Source: Dentipellis sp. KUC8613 (Eukaryota > Basidiomycota > Agaricomycetes > Russulales > Hericiaceae). From it: 64,000 bases of DNA. Under the pieces are notes generated by a model. That model ran no database searches. It was not told where the DNA came from and saw nothing but the letters and a program-made list of their open reading frames with translations. Below, piece after piece: positions 12,319 through 24,002 of this stretch. The DNA lies in NCBI GenBank assembly GCA_002286715.1, contig NSJX01000026.1, forward strand, positions 124,001-188,000. The letters run 5' to 3'. Position 1 is the stretch's first letter, and each line of letters begins with the position of its first letter. The translations under genes and the position numbers were made by a program.

Positions 12319-14170
12319 ATGACGATCGCCAAACTCGCCAACTCGCTCTTCTGGCTCACTGTGTACCCATTCGAGCACGCGAACGATCTCATCACGACGC
12401 ACAACACAGATCCTTGTCTGACGGCCAATTTCTATGGGACCTACGGCAACCAGAGCATCTTCCTGCCGCCTCACTCATGCTACACCTCCAACGACCTCCC
12501 CACACCCGCAGAAAGCCCGCTTCTCCATCCGCTCAGATCCGCTACGCAGCTCGTCTGGGTCGAGGAGCTCGCCGTGGAAGCCTACCTCAAGCCGAGCACC
12601 GCGCCCAACTTCGCCGACATCGCCCACCTGCTCGCGCAGCAAGTCGACCCGAACTTCGCCCTCGCACCCGACGCGCAGCACGCGCTCGCCTCGCCCACGC
12701 GCGCAGCGCGCCTGCTGCACTCGACCGCGCACTCCGCGCTGCTCGCACTCGACCCCGCCGCCGCATACCGCCTCGCGGACGTCCTGCCGGGCACCTGGCG
12801 CGCGTACGCGCTGCCCGCGGAGCCGCTCGCGCCCGAGCCCGTCCCCGACGCGGCGCGCGCGCGCGTGCGTGCGCTGCTCAAGGACCTGCGCTTCGACCCC
12901 GCCGTCGCGGGCATCGTGGACAGCATCTCGCTCGCGCAGATGCGCAACGACGTGCGCTGGCTCACGGGCGAGGCGCCCGAGTCGCCGATCGTGTCGCGGC
13001 ACTCGTTCTCGGAGGGCTCGCGCGTCGCGGCGGAGTGGCTGAAGACGCACATCGAGGGCACCGGCGCGCGCTGCGAGCTCCGCACGTTCATCTCTGGGTT
13101 CGCGCCGAATGTGATCTGGTGCGTCTGCGTGCGTTGCTGTGAACAGAGTGGGAGGCTGATTGTGGATGGGCTGCAGTCGCTATGCGGCAACGGAGAACAC
13201 GACGGCGACTGTGCTGATTAGCGCGCACTATGACAGCCGTGGCACGTTTGGCAGCACGCGTGCGCCGGGAGGCGACGACGATGGGTCTGGCACGACGGGT
13301 ATCTTGGCGATTGCGCGGACGATTGGCCGGACGGGGGTCACGTTCCGTTCGAACGTGGAGCTGGCGTTGTTCGCGGGTGAAGAGCAGGGACTCTACGGCT
13401 CTTATGCGTATGCCCGTGCGTATCAATACAACATGGTGCAGGAGGAATATGCTCATGGATTGTGGTCGCTATAGGGGATTCGAGGCAGGAGAGCAAGAAC
13501 TTGACGATCATGGTGCAGGCGGACATGACCGCGTACCACGCTGCTGGTGAACCTCCCCAGCTTGGTCTTCCCGAAACGTGAGTGCCACCGGCCCCGCTCA
13601 ATTATCCGACGTGATCTCTGATGCTTCGCATGACAGCATCGGGACTACAGAAGTGACCCAGCTCGCTGCAAATATCTCAGGCCTGTATAGTCCTGAGCTC
13701 GTCGTCGGCTACACCTCGGTGCGTATCCATACTGCATTCATTGTGCTTCTTTGTGACGTATGTCTCCCTTCTCGCAGGCATGCTGCAGCGACCATCAGGT
13801 AACCATCTAGGATAACCCGACTATTCTCGACTTCTGACAATTGATTGTATCTATCTAGTCTTTCCATAACCGTGGCTTCCCTGCTACACAAGTATTTGAA
13901 CGTGCCGGCCCTATTGCAGACCCCATGTACCATAACAGCGGTGAGCCCTCGCGCAATGTGTCCTCAAGTATTCGCCGCTGACGCGTATTCAGGTGATCTC
14001 AGTGAGCGCAAGGGCTATGATCTCAAGCAGGCAAAGGCCATCGCGAAAGTGCAGGTGCGTCTTGCTGTAGTTCACAGTCAAACAATGGATATTCACACTT
14101 GAATTAGTTCGCAATGGTGTTGCACGCGGCTGGATTTGACCTGCCTAAGGGTGACGAGTTCGACCAATAG
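12319..14170 (+). CDS. M28-family metallopeptidase (zinc aminopeptidase type)
   Basis: Multi-exon gene of about 500 codons. The first long exon (12319 to about 13120) is extremely GC-rich and encodes the non-catalytic N-terminal half. An intron (about 13121-13175) precedes the catalytic domain. There the M28 zinc-site motifs are visible in order: SAHYDSRG (His ligand), GGDDDGSGTTG (bridging Asp) and FAGEEQGLYGS (Glu-Glu with catalytic base). Five or so further small exons follow up to TAG at 14168-14170. These include a GY-T segment and a late SFHNRGFPA-like segment that probably carries the final His ligand. M28 enzymes remove N-terminal residues from peptides and in fungi are usually secreted or vacuolar. 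No textbook signal peptide is visible after the chosen ATG; an upstream exon cannot be excluded. Confidence 0.8.
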
Positions 14171-15933
14171 GATGTATAGATGAGTTTGTCCCGATACTAT
14201 GGACGGCGTGGTTTGGCTCGTGATTTTTTCAATGTAACGTTTTTAGCGTTTCTGCTCGCTACTGATTTTGAGATCGCCAGATCGGCCCGCATGCACGCTA
14301 TTGGCTCATGCGCTGGGCGTTCTGGTCTCGTGCTGACGTGTTTCTGGGAAGAATGGCAGGCTGTCTTCTTTATCGAGATAAGCAGCGTGGGCCGTTGCCA
14401 TGCTGGTCTGGATCAAAAGCCTTAAGTACCCTCCTTCAAGCTTCGAACCTTTGGGCTTTACGACCACCCTCGTCCTCACTTGGGTGTCTGCTGTCTACTA
14501 TCTCCTCTTGCTGGACGCCGACCTCGGGCCCCGGCACTTTGTCATAGAGTCTCGTCATCAAGTCCAACATCCGTCGGCCGTCCCTCGTTTTTCCTCCGAA
14601 CCCAAGGTATAGCTCTCGTGCGGTTGCCGACGACAGGTACTACTTGCGAGCGATTTAGCCCAGATCGTACCCGCGTCTCATTGGTTCACGGTCAAGCCTC
14701 TGCCCTTCCGCGATGCCATTGGCTGCTTGAGCTACATCGATCAATTTGCCGCACCCGTGGCTCCGCCCTCTCATCCGCGCTCATTCATTTTCCGACCCGT
14801 CGAGGCCCCTGATAAATTGTCGCATGCCATTTCCCAGTGCGAGCCCGCGGCTCACGCCTCTGACGTGTTTCACTGGTATGCGTATGGACGACGTGGCGGT
14901 GAGCGTCGCAGAACCAGCCATACTTAGCTCCAAGGTTCTCCAGCGACCCAGGTGCTCCAGGTCGATGCAATGCCTTCTGGGCCACCACCAGACTCAATGT
15001 GCGCTATTACAGCCTAGGAGTTTCGCAAACTCGTGTCTGTGGTGGGGCCCATCGTCACTGGCCCGGCGATGCCGCATTGCGTAGCCTGCACGTCGGAGGA
15101 ACGATCATGGCTGAGGGATGTGCCTGCTGTCGGCACCGAGGACGGACGAGCAAGCAGTCGGACACCGGGGTTGTTGATTGGGCGTACCGAGGCGTAGCGG
15201 CCTGCGGACACGTTTTTCCGATGTGTCGGCAGGTGGGTGGTTGAGACGACCCAGTCCGCCCGGTGAACGTTCGAGAGCGCGGAGTGAGGAGTGAGTATGG
15301 CCATGTCGGCCAGGGTGGATGACGAAGGGGCGCGGCATGTGGTGGTAATGCTGTGGGATGGACTCTAGTGGACTCTGGTACATTTGAGCTCCTAGGCAGC
15401 GAGTGCCCTGGGGCTTTCGAGAAGTAGGTTTAGGCACGGAGCATGTCGGGGAACCCTGCGGCGGCGACCGAAGGATTGGCGGGAGCATACTCGTCCGCAA
15501 AGCTGTGCAGATGACTCAGCCGAAGGAATTTCGGCTACTATTTGGCAAGTTTGCTTTTACAACGCCGACGACATACACTCAACACCTTCGGCCATGCCAA
15601 TACATACTGCCAGCCCGAGCCATACGTTTAGGCCCTTAAAATTGAATATTCTGACCGTGGAGCGCATTTTTACGGTGTACAATGCTGAAAATCAAAAAAT
15701 TCCAGACTTATCCGGAACGTACTCCCGTCTTCCCGACGGAGAGATATCCTCCTCGTTGCTTGTCGAACCTTGTGTCATCATATGTTTCGCGCGGAAGTCC
15801 GTGCATAGCTCTCAACCTCCACCGCGGCTCCTCGAAATCGTATATATACGGTGGCCGCACGTTCAGTGAGCTCCATCCCCTACTGCTATTTCGCTACCGA
15901 GTTATACTATAGGCTCTAAGCCGCTTCCCCTTA
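14171..15933. other. Gene-poor stretch of 1.8 kb
   Basis: No open frame here has splice structure or domain content that supports a gene. The 3' end holds the promoter of the first Zn2Cys6 gene (see the TATA box at 15841). Confidence 0.4.
15841..15848 (+). promoter_or_regulatory. TATA box of Zn2Cys6 gene 1
   Basis: TATATATA lies 93 nt upstream of the ATG at 15934. The two other intact paralogues have a TATA-like element at a comparable distance, which supports it being functional. Confidence 0.55.
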
Positions 15934-18172
15934 ATGGACTCTACTTCTCCCAAATCTCCTGGATCGTCTACTTCCCTTTCTCGAGGAAAAGCATGTACGA
16001 ACTGCAGGTACGTCGCCTTTTCTGATCTGGCACGCGATCGGGCTTCATTAACAATACGCCCTTTGTTCAGACGACGTAAAATGGTCCGTGTTTCTCTATA
16101 ATGTTAAATGATACTTCTCACGCCTTGATCTAGAGATGTGACGGCGTCAGGCCGGTGTGTGGGCAGTGTCGTCGCACGGGTCGCCCCGAAGAGTGTGGCT
16201 ACACAGATACTCAAGCCCGCAGCAGGACTCAAATCCTCGAGGAGAACATCGCCGCGCTGCAAGCTCGGATAGTGGAATTGGAGAACCCCGAGAATGCGCC
16301 GACTTCCTCGGGCCCCGTCCTCCTCCATGAGCCTCATTCTAGAGCTCATCGCGCTGGCCAGCAACCGTCGCCAGTCTTTGGGCTGCCTATGTCGCCAGTT
16401 GCTTTCTCTCCCGGACTTACCCATTCGTCGGGGGCATCAAGTTCGTCGACCCCAAGTGTTGGTGCGATAAACATTCCCTTAACGTCTCAAGGGTCCCACA
16501 GCTGACAATGAGCATGATCCCAGAACCCCAGATTGCGCCGTTGACGCCGGCCTCTGACATAGCCGACGACACGCCCCCAGAAATCGCCTCGCAACTGTAC
16601 GTGCAGCGGCCTCATTGCATTGCTACGTCCTGAAATTCGGCTTTCTTCTGTTTAGGCTAGATCATTTCTTCGCGCACAGCGCGCAACTAGGCTGGTTCAT
16701 GCACGTGGGACGCTTTCGTAATGCCTTGCTTCAACTTCCCGAGGACGACAATGACAGGCCCATCTCCGCCCTCGTTAATGCTGTCTATCTCTTCGGCGCC
16801 ACTATCATGAGACATGCTACGACCCACGAGCTTCCTGTAGACGAAAGGGTATTCCTGTCTCGTGCCCTCTGCAAGATCGGGACCGGCCTCGCTGGCGCCC
16901 CGTCACACCAGGTTGTACAAGTGATTCAGGCGCGCCTTCTCCTCGCGCTCTACCATTACACCATCGGCATGTACATCGAAGGCAGGCATCAGTCTGATGC
17001 AGCGGCATCGCTCGTCATGGCATGTGGCCTCCATCGGATCCGATCCGCAGAACCCCTTCACAATCCGTTGAGCTTCGTGGACATCATTCCCCTCACGCTC
17101 GCCGAACCCCGAGACCAAGTTGAAGAGGGCGAGCGAATCAACGGCATGTGGACGGCGTTTGCCATTGATCGCTGCTGGGCTGTCGCCTTTGGCGCCCCTG
17201 TCACTATTTCCGATAGTGATGTATTTGGTACGCAAATCGATACGCCTTGGCCGCTGGACATGGAAGCATATGAGAGGGTACGTATGCTTCGCTCCTATCG
17301 CATATCAATCTAATATTATATCTCAGGGCCCTGTGTACCCCAATTTCCGCTCCCGCAGCACGTTGCGAAACTTCGTCGCGGGTATCAACACAAGCTGGCC
17401 TTGGGAGAACCACTCTCTGTTGGCCAAGCTCAGCACCGCTGCAGCACTCTTCGATCGCGCCACATATTTTGCGTCCAGCTGGGTTCCTGGTTTGTACCTC
17501 TTTTTACTAGCTCAAGCTCCGGTTCATTCTTCGACTCAGGGGTGACAGATATGAATGCATTCTACACACACTTCGTCTCGCTGGACCAGCGCATTGAAGA
17601 GTTCAAGTCCCAATTATTTTCGTTGGAGAATTTGGAAGGCACAACGTCGGAGATCATTCGAACCATGCACAGTATTCATCTACTTGCAGCAGCAGCGACC
17701 ATCCAGTTACATTCCGCGTTTTCCCAGCAGAATGTAGGGTCGCGGAACAAGTGTTTCATATCGGCCAAGACCATCGTTCTCGCGAACGAGGTCACGAAGG
17801 CCCACGAGTTCCTTATAGTTAATCCCTTACTCGGCGTACGCTCCCCTCACCCTCTTCTTCCTCGATTCTGATACCGCATTTCTTGTACTCCTAGATTGTA
17901 TGGGCAGCGGGATGTCAAGTCCTTATCCGCGAGCTCGTCTTTATGCGTTCCGTCCCCCTTGGGATGGCGCCTCCTCTACCTGAGCGCGAAGCAGATGCCC
18001 GGGCTTCTCTGGACAAGCTCCTCGCCATTATGGCTATCTTTGCACCGGACAACGCATTCATCAGTCAGTGGTCGTTCCTTGTAAATATACCGGGAGGTCG
18101 AGATATAACCCTTGCCATTGCCCTGCAGACCATCAACTTGGGCGCGTGCAGCAGGAGCTGCTCGGTCTCTAG
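15934..18172 (+). CDS. Zn2Cys6 (fungal-specific) transcription factor, paralogue 1
   Basis: The start is ATG 15934. The zinc cluster is assembled from three exons as C-x2-C-x6-C-x6-C-x2-C-x8-C, with a 13-nt micro-exon at 16071-16083 encoding the basic RRKM stretch. A short coiled coil follows (TQILEENIAALQARIVELE), then a Ser/Pro-rich linker with a probable 46-nt intron that restores the frame before LTMSMIPEP. The fungal-specific TF domain comes next (about 16,655-17,280; signature ALVNAVYLFGA and FGTQIDTPWPL), with more exons to TAG 18170-18172, ending HQLGRVQQELLGL. The protein is about 590 residues. The family binds DNA at CGG-type motifs and is nuclear; the target pathway is unknown. It is closely related to the genes at 21766-24002 and 25933-28224. 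Confidence 0.87.
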
Positions 18173-19644
18173 TTCTCCCGTCCGGTCGATGGCGTCAACA
18201 AGCACCGTGCGCGCTAGCCTGTGCTCGGCACGCCGTCGACTGCGGCCGCGTTTCGAAAACGTGGCGCTCGCGGAGCGCTGGCGCTACCGCATTGTCGCAA
18301 GGTGAAAAGTAGATCTAGTTCGGTACGATCATAGTAAGCATGACGGAGTACGAGCAGGACTGGGACCGCGGACTGGAAGCGTAGAGTTGCCTAATTGCAT
18401 ATAATAGATCGAGCCTCCGGTTCGTCGAATCACACGCGCATGCAGCTGCATGCAGCTCTTTCGATGAACGCTCCTGGATGGATGGACATTTATCACTATG
18501 TATATCCAGTGACCACGTAATGACTACCTTTCTCCACTCCCACCACCCTGCGCTGCTTTCGCCAGTGGACCACGTGTCGCTTCGTGAGTACCACTACTTT
18601 CTTCGCCACGGACATTTCTGAATCTGGAGCTGCTGTCACTGGCAGTTCTGCGGCTTCGGCCCCCTTTTAATGTTCGCAAGATGAAGAACTGGAGTCAACA
18701 TCTATCTCACGCGGGCTACCCTACTCGATCATGCGTAGCCTGAGACAAGCCAATACCTTGCCTCCACCTCATGCTTGCGAGCTCTGGTGGGCACGGTTCC
18801 GTCTGCTCGCGTTCCACCTTACTGAAATGTCGAAAGTAGCTTCCCATCGTTTGTCTCTTTGTAGCCAACGACGCGCCACGACTCTTCAGCATCTGGAAGG
18901 CGTGTTCGAGAGGCTCATCACCGGTACTTATCGGAGAACCTACAATGCCGGGCTCGTGTTCATCACTTCGTATAGCAGCTTCATGCCAGGGATTGCGACA
19001 GGCGAGGTGCCACCGCAGCAGTGACGGCATCGGGCTCCCTTTGCTACAACTTTCTACCTCGCCCCCGCCACGACTGCCGCCTTGAAAATTTCTTCGACAC
19101 GACTATGCAAATGACTGCGCAAATCCGCGCATTCTCTAACACGCGCGGAGGGCATCGTGTCAAAGGCGGCCAGGTATGTCAGCTGACGCTCCCAAAATGT
19201 TGTCTCATTGACCTCTTTCACAAGAGATTGCCCTGGGACGTTCGAGAACAACACGAACCGAAGGTCCACCGGGTCGGCTCAAATGATTCCATATCGATGA
19301 CGGCGGCAGCACACAAGAGCACACCACGCGGCGCGTACCAAATTTAGAGAATCCTGGCGGCCCAGCCCAACCCACGTTGTCGATCTCAGGGCTTGCTGTT
19401 GGATTTTTGTGGCCATCAATCTGGTACCGTCACTTATATCGCGTCTGCGACTTGTTGATGATCTGCAATCCCCCCGCGAGGGCCTACCCAGAATCTTCAA
19501 GTGGGTTCAGTATGAGAACATGCGAACAACTTTGAACAGTGTCTTCTGCTTCGAGTCGCCTGCCAACCCCGTGTTACCGTCGATATCAGATCATGTCTCA
19601 CGGACCTTGGCAGTATTTGACTTTCCGGACGCTTCCATCCCTGT
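18173..19644. other. Intergenic stretch of 1.5 kb
   Basis: Between paralogue 1 and the decayed copy. No gene is recognised; the short open frames do not resemble the flanking transcription factors or any family known to me. Confidence 0.4.
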
Positions 19645-20880
19645 CTAAGTGCCAGCCGTAGGTATGTTGCTCCTTTTGTACGTGCGTCGTTTATGGCCAT
19701 GTTCTGATAGATGACATTTGATTTATTGCTACTCTTTATTTGCCACGTGTACTTTAATCTCAGAGGCTCTGCGCAGGACATCTGCACGCTTTGGATACAC
19801 GGGTATTCAGCTCCGCACCTCCGTTCCTCAAGAAGGGTGTCGCCGCCTTGGCAGCTAGGAACCCAGAGCTGGAGAGCTCCGAGAATTTACCGATACCTAG
19901 CCCCGTCTTTGCAAGGGCCTCTTCAGGGTGCAGTGCAGTGCGTGCAAAGGCTTTCATTTGTCTCGTGACGAGTGATCACATTGATGCACAGACGTCCTCA
20001 GCGCTGGAGCTGCCTGTGCCTCCAAAAAATTGCTTTACAGCAGGTGCTGCATAGACGCGACTTCTTCACATCGCCGCCATGATCTCAGGGTTTTTCCGTT
20101 CCAATCTGACCGTTCGCTCAAAATTGACTCGATTTATGCGCGTGGATCGTCGGCCCAATGACCTCCTACCCTCACAATGTCACATCGATAGGCCCATCCT
20201 CGCCCCGTCAGCACCCTTGTTTTCAGATGCCAGCGACTCGAGAAGTAACCTCCCTGTCGACGTGGATATGCTTGTAGCGCTCTCCGTAAATTCCGAACCA
20301 ATCCAAAAATGTTACACTCACTACATGGGGTAGGCGGTTCAGTCGCTCTTTCTCCTCGCGCTCCCCCGCTACACCGCCAGCAAGTACGACGTCTTGACGC
20401 TGCAGCTCGTGGTCATCCGATACGCACCACCCCCGCAATATAATATCAGCTTCGTCGAAATAGGTATCGGTTCCCTCACGCTCGCCGGACTCCGAGCTTA
20501 AGTAGTTTAGGGCAAGCGGATCAACGGCGGGCGCACGGCATTTGCCGGCGACCGCTGCTAGGTTGACGCCCGCAGTTGGCCACTTTGTTCGTCAAGTGCT
20601 CAGTGCATGGCCACGTCTTGGCCACTGAACATGGCGGTCCATATACGAGGGGGTAAGTATGTATGTATGCTTTGTTCCATAACATATCGACGATGCATGT
20701 CTCCAAGCTTCAGGACCCTATAACATTAGCGTTCCGCTTTCTTCGTTCTCGCAACATCATGATCCGTGGCATCAAGACTATCATTCCTTGAGAATACCAG
20801 CTATTTACTCAGTTGCGCATTCCTCCCCGCTTCTCGACTGTGTGATGTTCTATCATGCTGGGTCCCAGTACGTGCCTCCA
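19645..20880 (+). pseudogene. Decayed fourth copy of the Zn2Cys6 transcription factor gene
   Basis: Nucleotide-level similarity to paralogue 1 runs collinearly. The stretch 19788-19900 matches the coiled-coil region (GGATACACGGGTATTCAG against GGCTACACAGATACTCAA; GAGCTGGAGAGCTCCGAGAA against the ELENPENA codons). The stretch 20135-20290 matches the FMHVGRFRNALLQLPEDDNDRP region. The stretch 20455-20660 matches the IIPLTLAEPRDQ to TPWPLDMEAYER region, including the following splice donor GTAAGTATG. The stretch 20712-20877 matches the next exon up to its donor. The reading frame is broken by stops and indels throughout (for example TTAAGTAGTTTAG near 20500), and several blocks are missing. The start near 19645 is tentative, resting on weak similarity to the zinc-cluster exon junctions. 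It cannot encode a working protein. Confidence 0.82.
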
Positions 20881-21765
20881 TTTCTGGCCACAAGCTTACA
20901 CTTCACACGTATACGCCGTACACCTATTATTGACTGTTGATTGCTGATTATATATCAATCAGGAGAGATAGCCACCACGCTCTGGCAGTCTGAGTGAGCA
21001 CGCTCGACGTCCGCGCTGCCCAAACCAACGATAACTAATCCCCGAGCTCGGCCCTCGCCGCCAGTGCTGTACAGCCACTTCTGATAGGTAAGCCGGGGGA
21101 GGAACTTCGAAGGAAGAAGGAAGGTGGATGACGTGAGCGCGTGAGCACTCAGGTAAGCTCGCGGGGAGCCCAAGCTCAAGCGGCGGTGCCGTGAGTAGGT
21201 ATTCGGCATTCGAGGGATGCATGTTGATGCTACGATGATGAGCGAGCCCGACCCTAGCAGGCGCGCAAGCTGACAGAGCCAGCCAAACAACGAAATACTG
21301 GGACCCATCGACAGATATCGAATTCGTCAAAGCTCGTATGCATGCAAATCATGATCACTCGCCGTGGTCCAGGAGCGCGTTCGCACAAAGAGGGAGGGGA
21401 TCTGCCGAGAGTCGTGAAGAGGTATGTTTACCACTGTAGGTCAACGTAACAAAATGTCCCCTCAGGCTATAAAATCAATGAACCATATTACATTATTAGT
21501 TTAGGGCGATAATCTGCATGAGACGCTACACTGAGGAGACAGATATACAATCTACAATACATTAATCGCAGGTTAGTGAACACTCTAACAGAAGTGAATT
21601 AGTACACGTGGGGAATCGAAACTGTAGTGTATCTTTGGCATCTAAAGGTCGAAGCTGTGCGGAGTGGGGGCGTAAAATTCTATGAGTCCGTATGCTGTTA
21701 GAAATGCAAGGAAAGACACAACAACGGGCCAATCAAACAAGGAGAACGCAGTGACGTATCAGGCC
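20881..21765. other. Intergenic stretch of 0.9 kb
   Basis: Between the decayed copy and the 3' end of paralogue 2, with AT-rich segments around 21460-21600. No gene is seen. Confidence 0.4.
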
Positions 21766-24002
21766 TTAGAGACCGATGCGCTCCTGCTGCAGGCGGCCGA
21801 AGTGATAATCTGCCACAAAAGAATTATGAGTCGGCCGTGCGGAGATTGAGAGTTGCAGGTAATACTCACTGATAAGCGCAGACACGGGCGCAAAGATTGC
21901 CATCATGGCCTGCAGCTGTTCTAGACCGCTGCGCGCCTGCATCTCGCGCTCGGACGGGGTCGAGCTGTGTTCAACGGGCTCAGAGCGCATAGTGACTATC
22001 TCGCGAATGAACACGCGGGCCGCCGCCGCGCCGACTATCTGTAGACAGCACATTCAAACAATGGTTAGCATCGAATCATTTACAGTCTGAGAAAGACACG
22101 ACTGGCTTACCCCGATCATGGGATTGACAACGAGGAACTCGTGCGAGCGCGCGGCAGCGTTGGCTTGTACGATCTCCTGGGCCGCCGTGAAGCACTTGTT
22201 GCGCGACAGCGCATTCTGCTGCGCGAACGCCGCGTGCAGCTGGATCGTCGCGGCGGACGCAAGGCACTGAATCAGGTGCACGCTGCGCACGATGTCGCTC
22301 GACATGCCCTCCGTGTTCTCGAGCACGTACATCTGCGCCTTGAACTCGTCGATGCGCTTGTCGATCGACACGAAGTTCGCGTAGAATGCGTTCGGGGAGG
22401 GGATTTCTGCTTGGGGCGAACGAAAGAGAGTGTTAGGTGTGCGCGTGTGTGCATAAGGGGATACCATACCCGGGCGCCAGCTGGAGGCGACGTTCGTCGC
22501 GCGCTCGAAGAGCGCAGCGACCTTGCTGTACTGTGCAAGCAGGGCGTGCGTCTCCCATGGCCAGCCGGTGTTGATGCCTTCCAGGTAGTTGCGCAGGGTG
22601 CAGCCACTGCGGAAGTTCGGATATATCCAGCCCTGGCGGTAGCAGCCGAGTGTAAGTTCCCAGTACGGTGTAGAAGTGGAAATGAGGTCAACGCACCCTC
22701 TCGTAAGTCTCCATGTCAAGCGGCCACGGCGTGTCAATCTGCGTCCCGAAAGCTTCGCTGTCAGACATCACCGTTGGCGCCCCGAACACGACGGCCCAGG
22801 TCCGGTCGAGCGCAAAGACAGTCCAGAAGGCGTTAATGCGCTCGCCCTCTTCGACCTGGTCCCGCGGCGCGCCCAGTGTGAGTGGGATGGGGTCTACATA
22901 ACTCGGGAAGGTCGGGTTCAGTTGTGCAGAGCGAATTTTGTGGAAACCACTGATGAGGACGAGGGATGCGGCTGCGTCGGACTGATGGCGGCCCTCGAAG
23001 GCTTTACCGACCAGATAGAGGTATGCAGCAAGGAGGACCCGAGCTTGAATGAATTGGACGACCTGATGCGAGGGAGAGGGCCCGAGGCCGTGCTCGATCT
23101 CCGAAAGCGCAAGTCTCAAGAAGACGGATTCATCCACCGGAGGATTGCCCTCGGTAACTTGACGTAGTATAGCAGTGCCCCAGAGGTACACTGCGTTTAC
23201 GAGAGCGGGGACTGGGCGATTGCTGTTGCGGGCGGGAAGCGAGAGGGCATGCCGAAACCGAGTGACGTTCAAGAACCATCCAAGAAGCGACGCATGGGGA
23301 AAAAAGTGGTCCAACCTGATAGAAGGCTTGGGTAGGATCAGTAGTAGAACATGAATAGATGCACGACATACATCCGCTGTGCGTGCTGTGCCGAAATATC
23401 CTCGATGTCTCGAGCGGTTAAAGGCTGGGACGGACTTCTCGTGCCTAGGAAAATAACATCGTCAAAGATGTACCAGTGCACGATTCGACGTTTCACTTAC
23501 CACCTGCAGGACTGGTCGTGCCAGAAGGTCCGGAGTCGGAGTGGGACGACGGCACATATGATATCGACGAGGAGGACCTATGGTGGGCCTCGTACGCTTT
23601 TCCGAGGGGGTCGTGAAGTTTGACGAGCGCCTGAGCAACCTCAGGGTTCTCGAGCTCTTCGATACGTGCCTCCAGTTGTGCGATGTTCTCCTCGAGAATC
23701 TGCGTCCTGCTGCGAGTCTGCGAATCTACATAGCCACAGTCTTCGGGTTTGCCCGCACGTTCGCATTGCCCGCATACCGGCCTTTGTCCGTCACATTTCT
23801 GGGTAAACGAGCGAGTCCGGGTCAATGTTAGGACATAGTCGGGCAAGTGCGGTAGGACCCACCATCTTCCGTCGCCTATGGACATAAATTGTAGGCAAGA
23901 AAAGACATAAGATATCAAGAAAACGTACCTGCAACTCGTACAAGCCTTGCCTCGGGAAAGGTTCGAGGGGTAGTAAGGCATCGACGACGGTCCAGCATCC
24001 AT
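21766..24002 (-). CDS. Zn2Cys6 (fungal-specific) transcription factor, paralogue 2
   Basis: The start is ATG 24002 and the stop TAA at 21766-21768. Order along the protein: zinc cluster (GKACTSC, then micro-exon 23863-23875 giving RRKM, then KCDGQRPVCGQC), coiled coil (TQILEENIAQLEARIEELE), short Ser-rich linker, fungal-specific TF domain (ALVNAVYLWGT; VEEGERINAFWTVFALDR; FGTQIDTPWPLDMETYER), a long helical C-terminal half, and a last exon ending NYHFGRLQQERIGL. Exon-intron positions match paralogue 1, but the linker exon with the Pro-rich stretch seen there is missing or shortened. About 600 residues, nuclear regulator, targets unknown. It is transcribed in the same direction as paralogue 3 and opposite to paralogue 1. 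Confidence 0.87.

Noticed and set aside
12306..13142. Second long plus-strand frame overlapping the M28 gene
   Set aside because: An Arg/Ala-rich shadow caused by the very GC-rich first exon; only the frame with the peptidase continuation is coherent.
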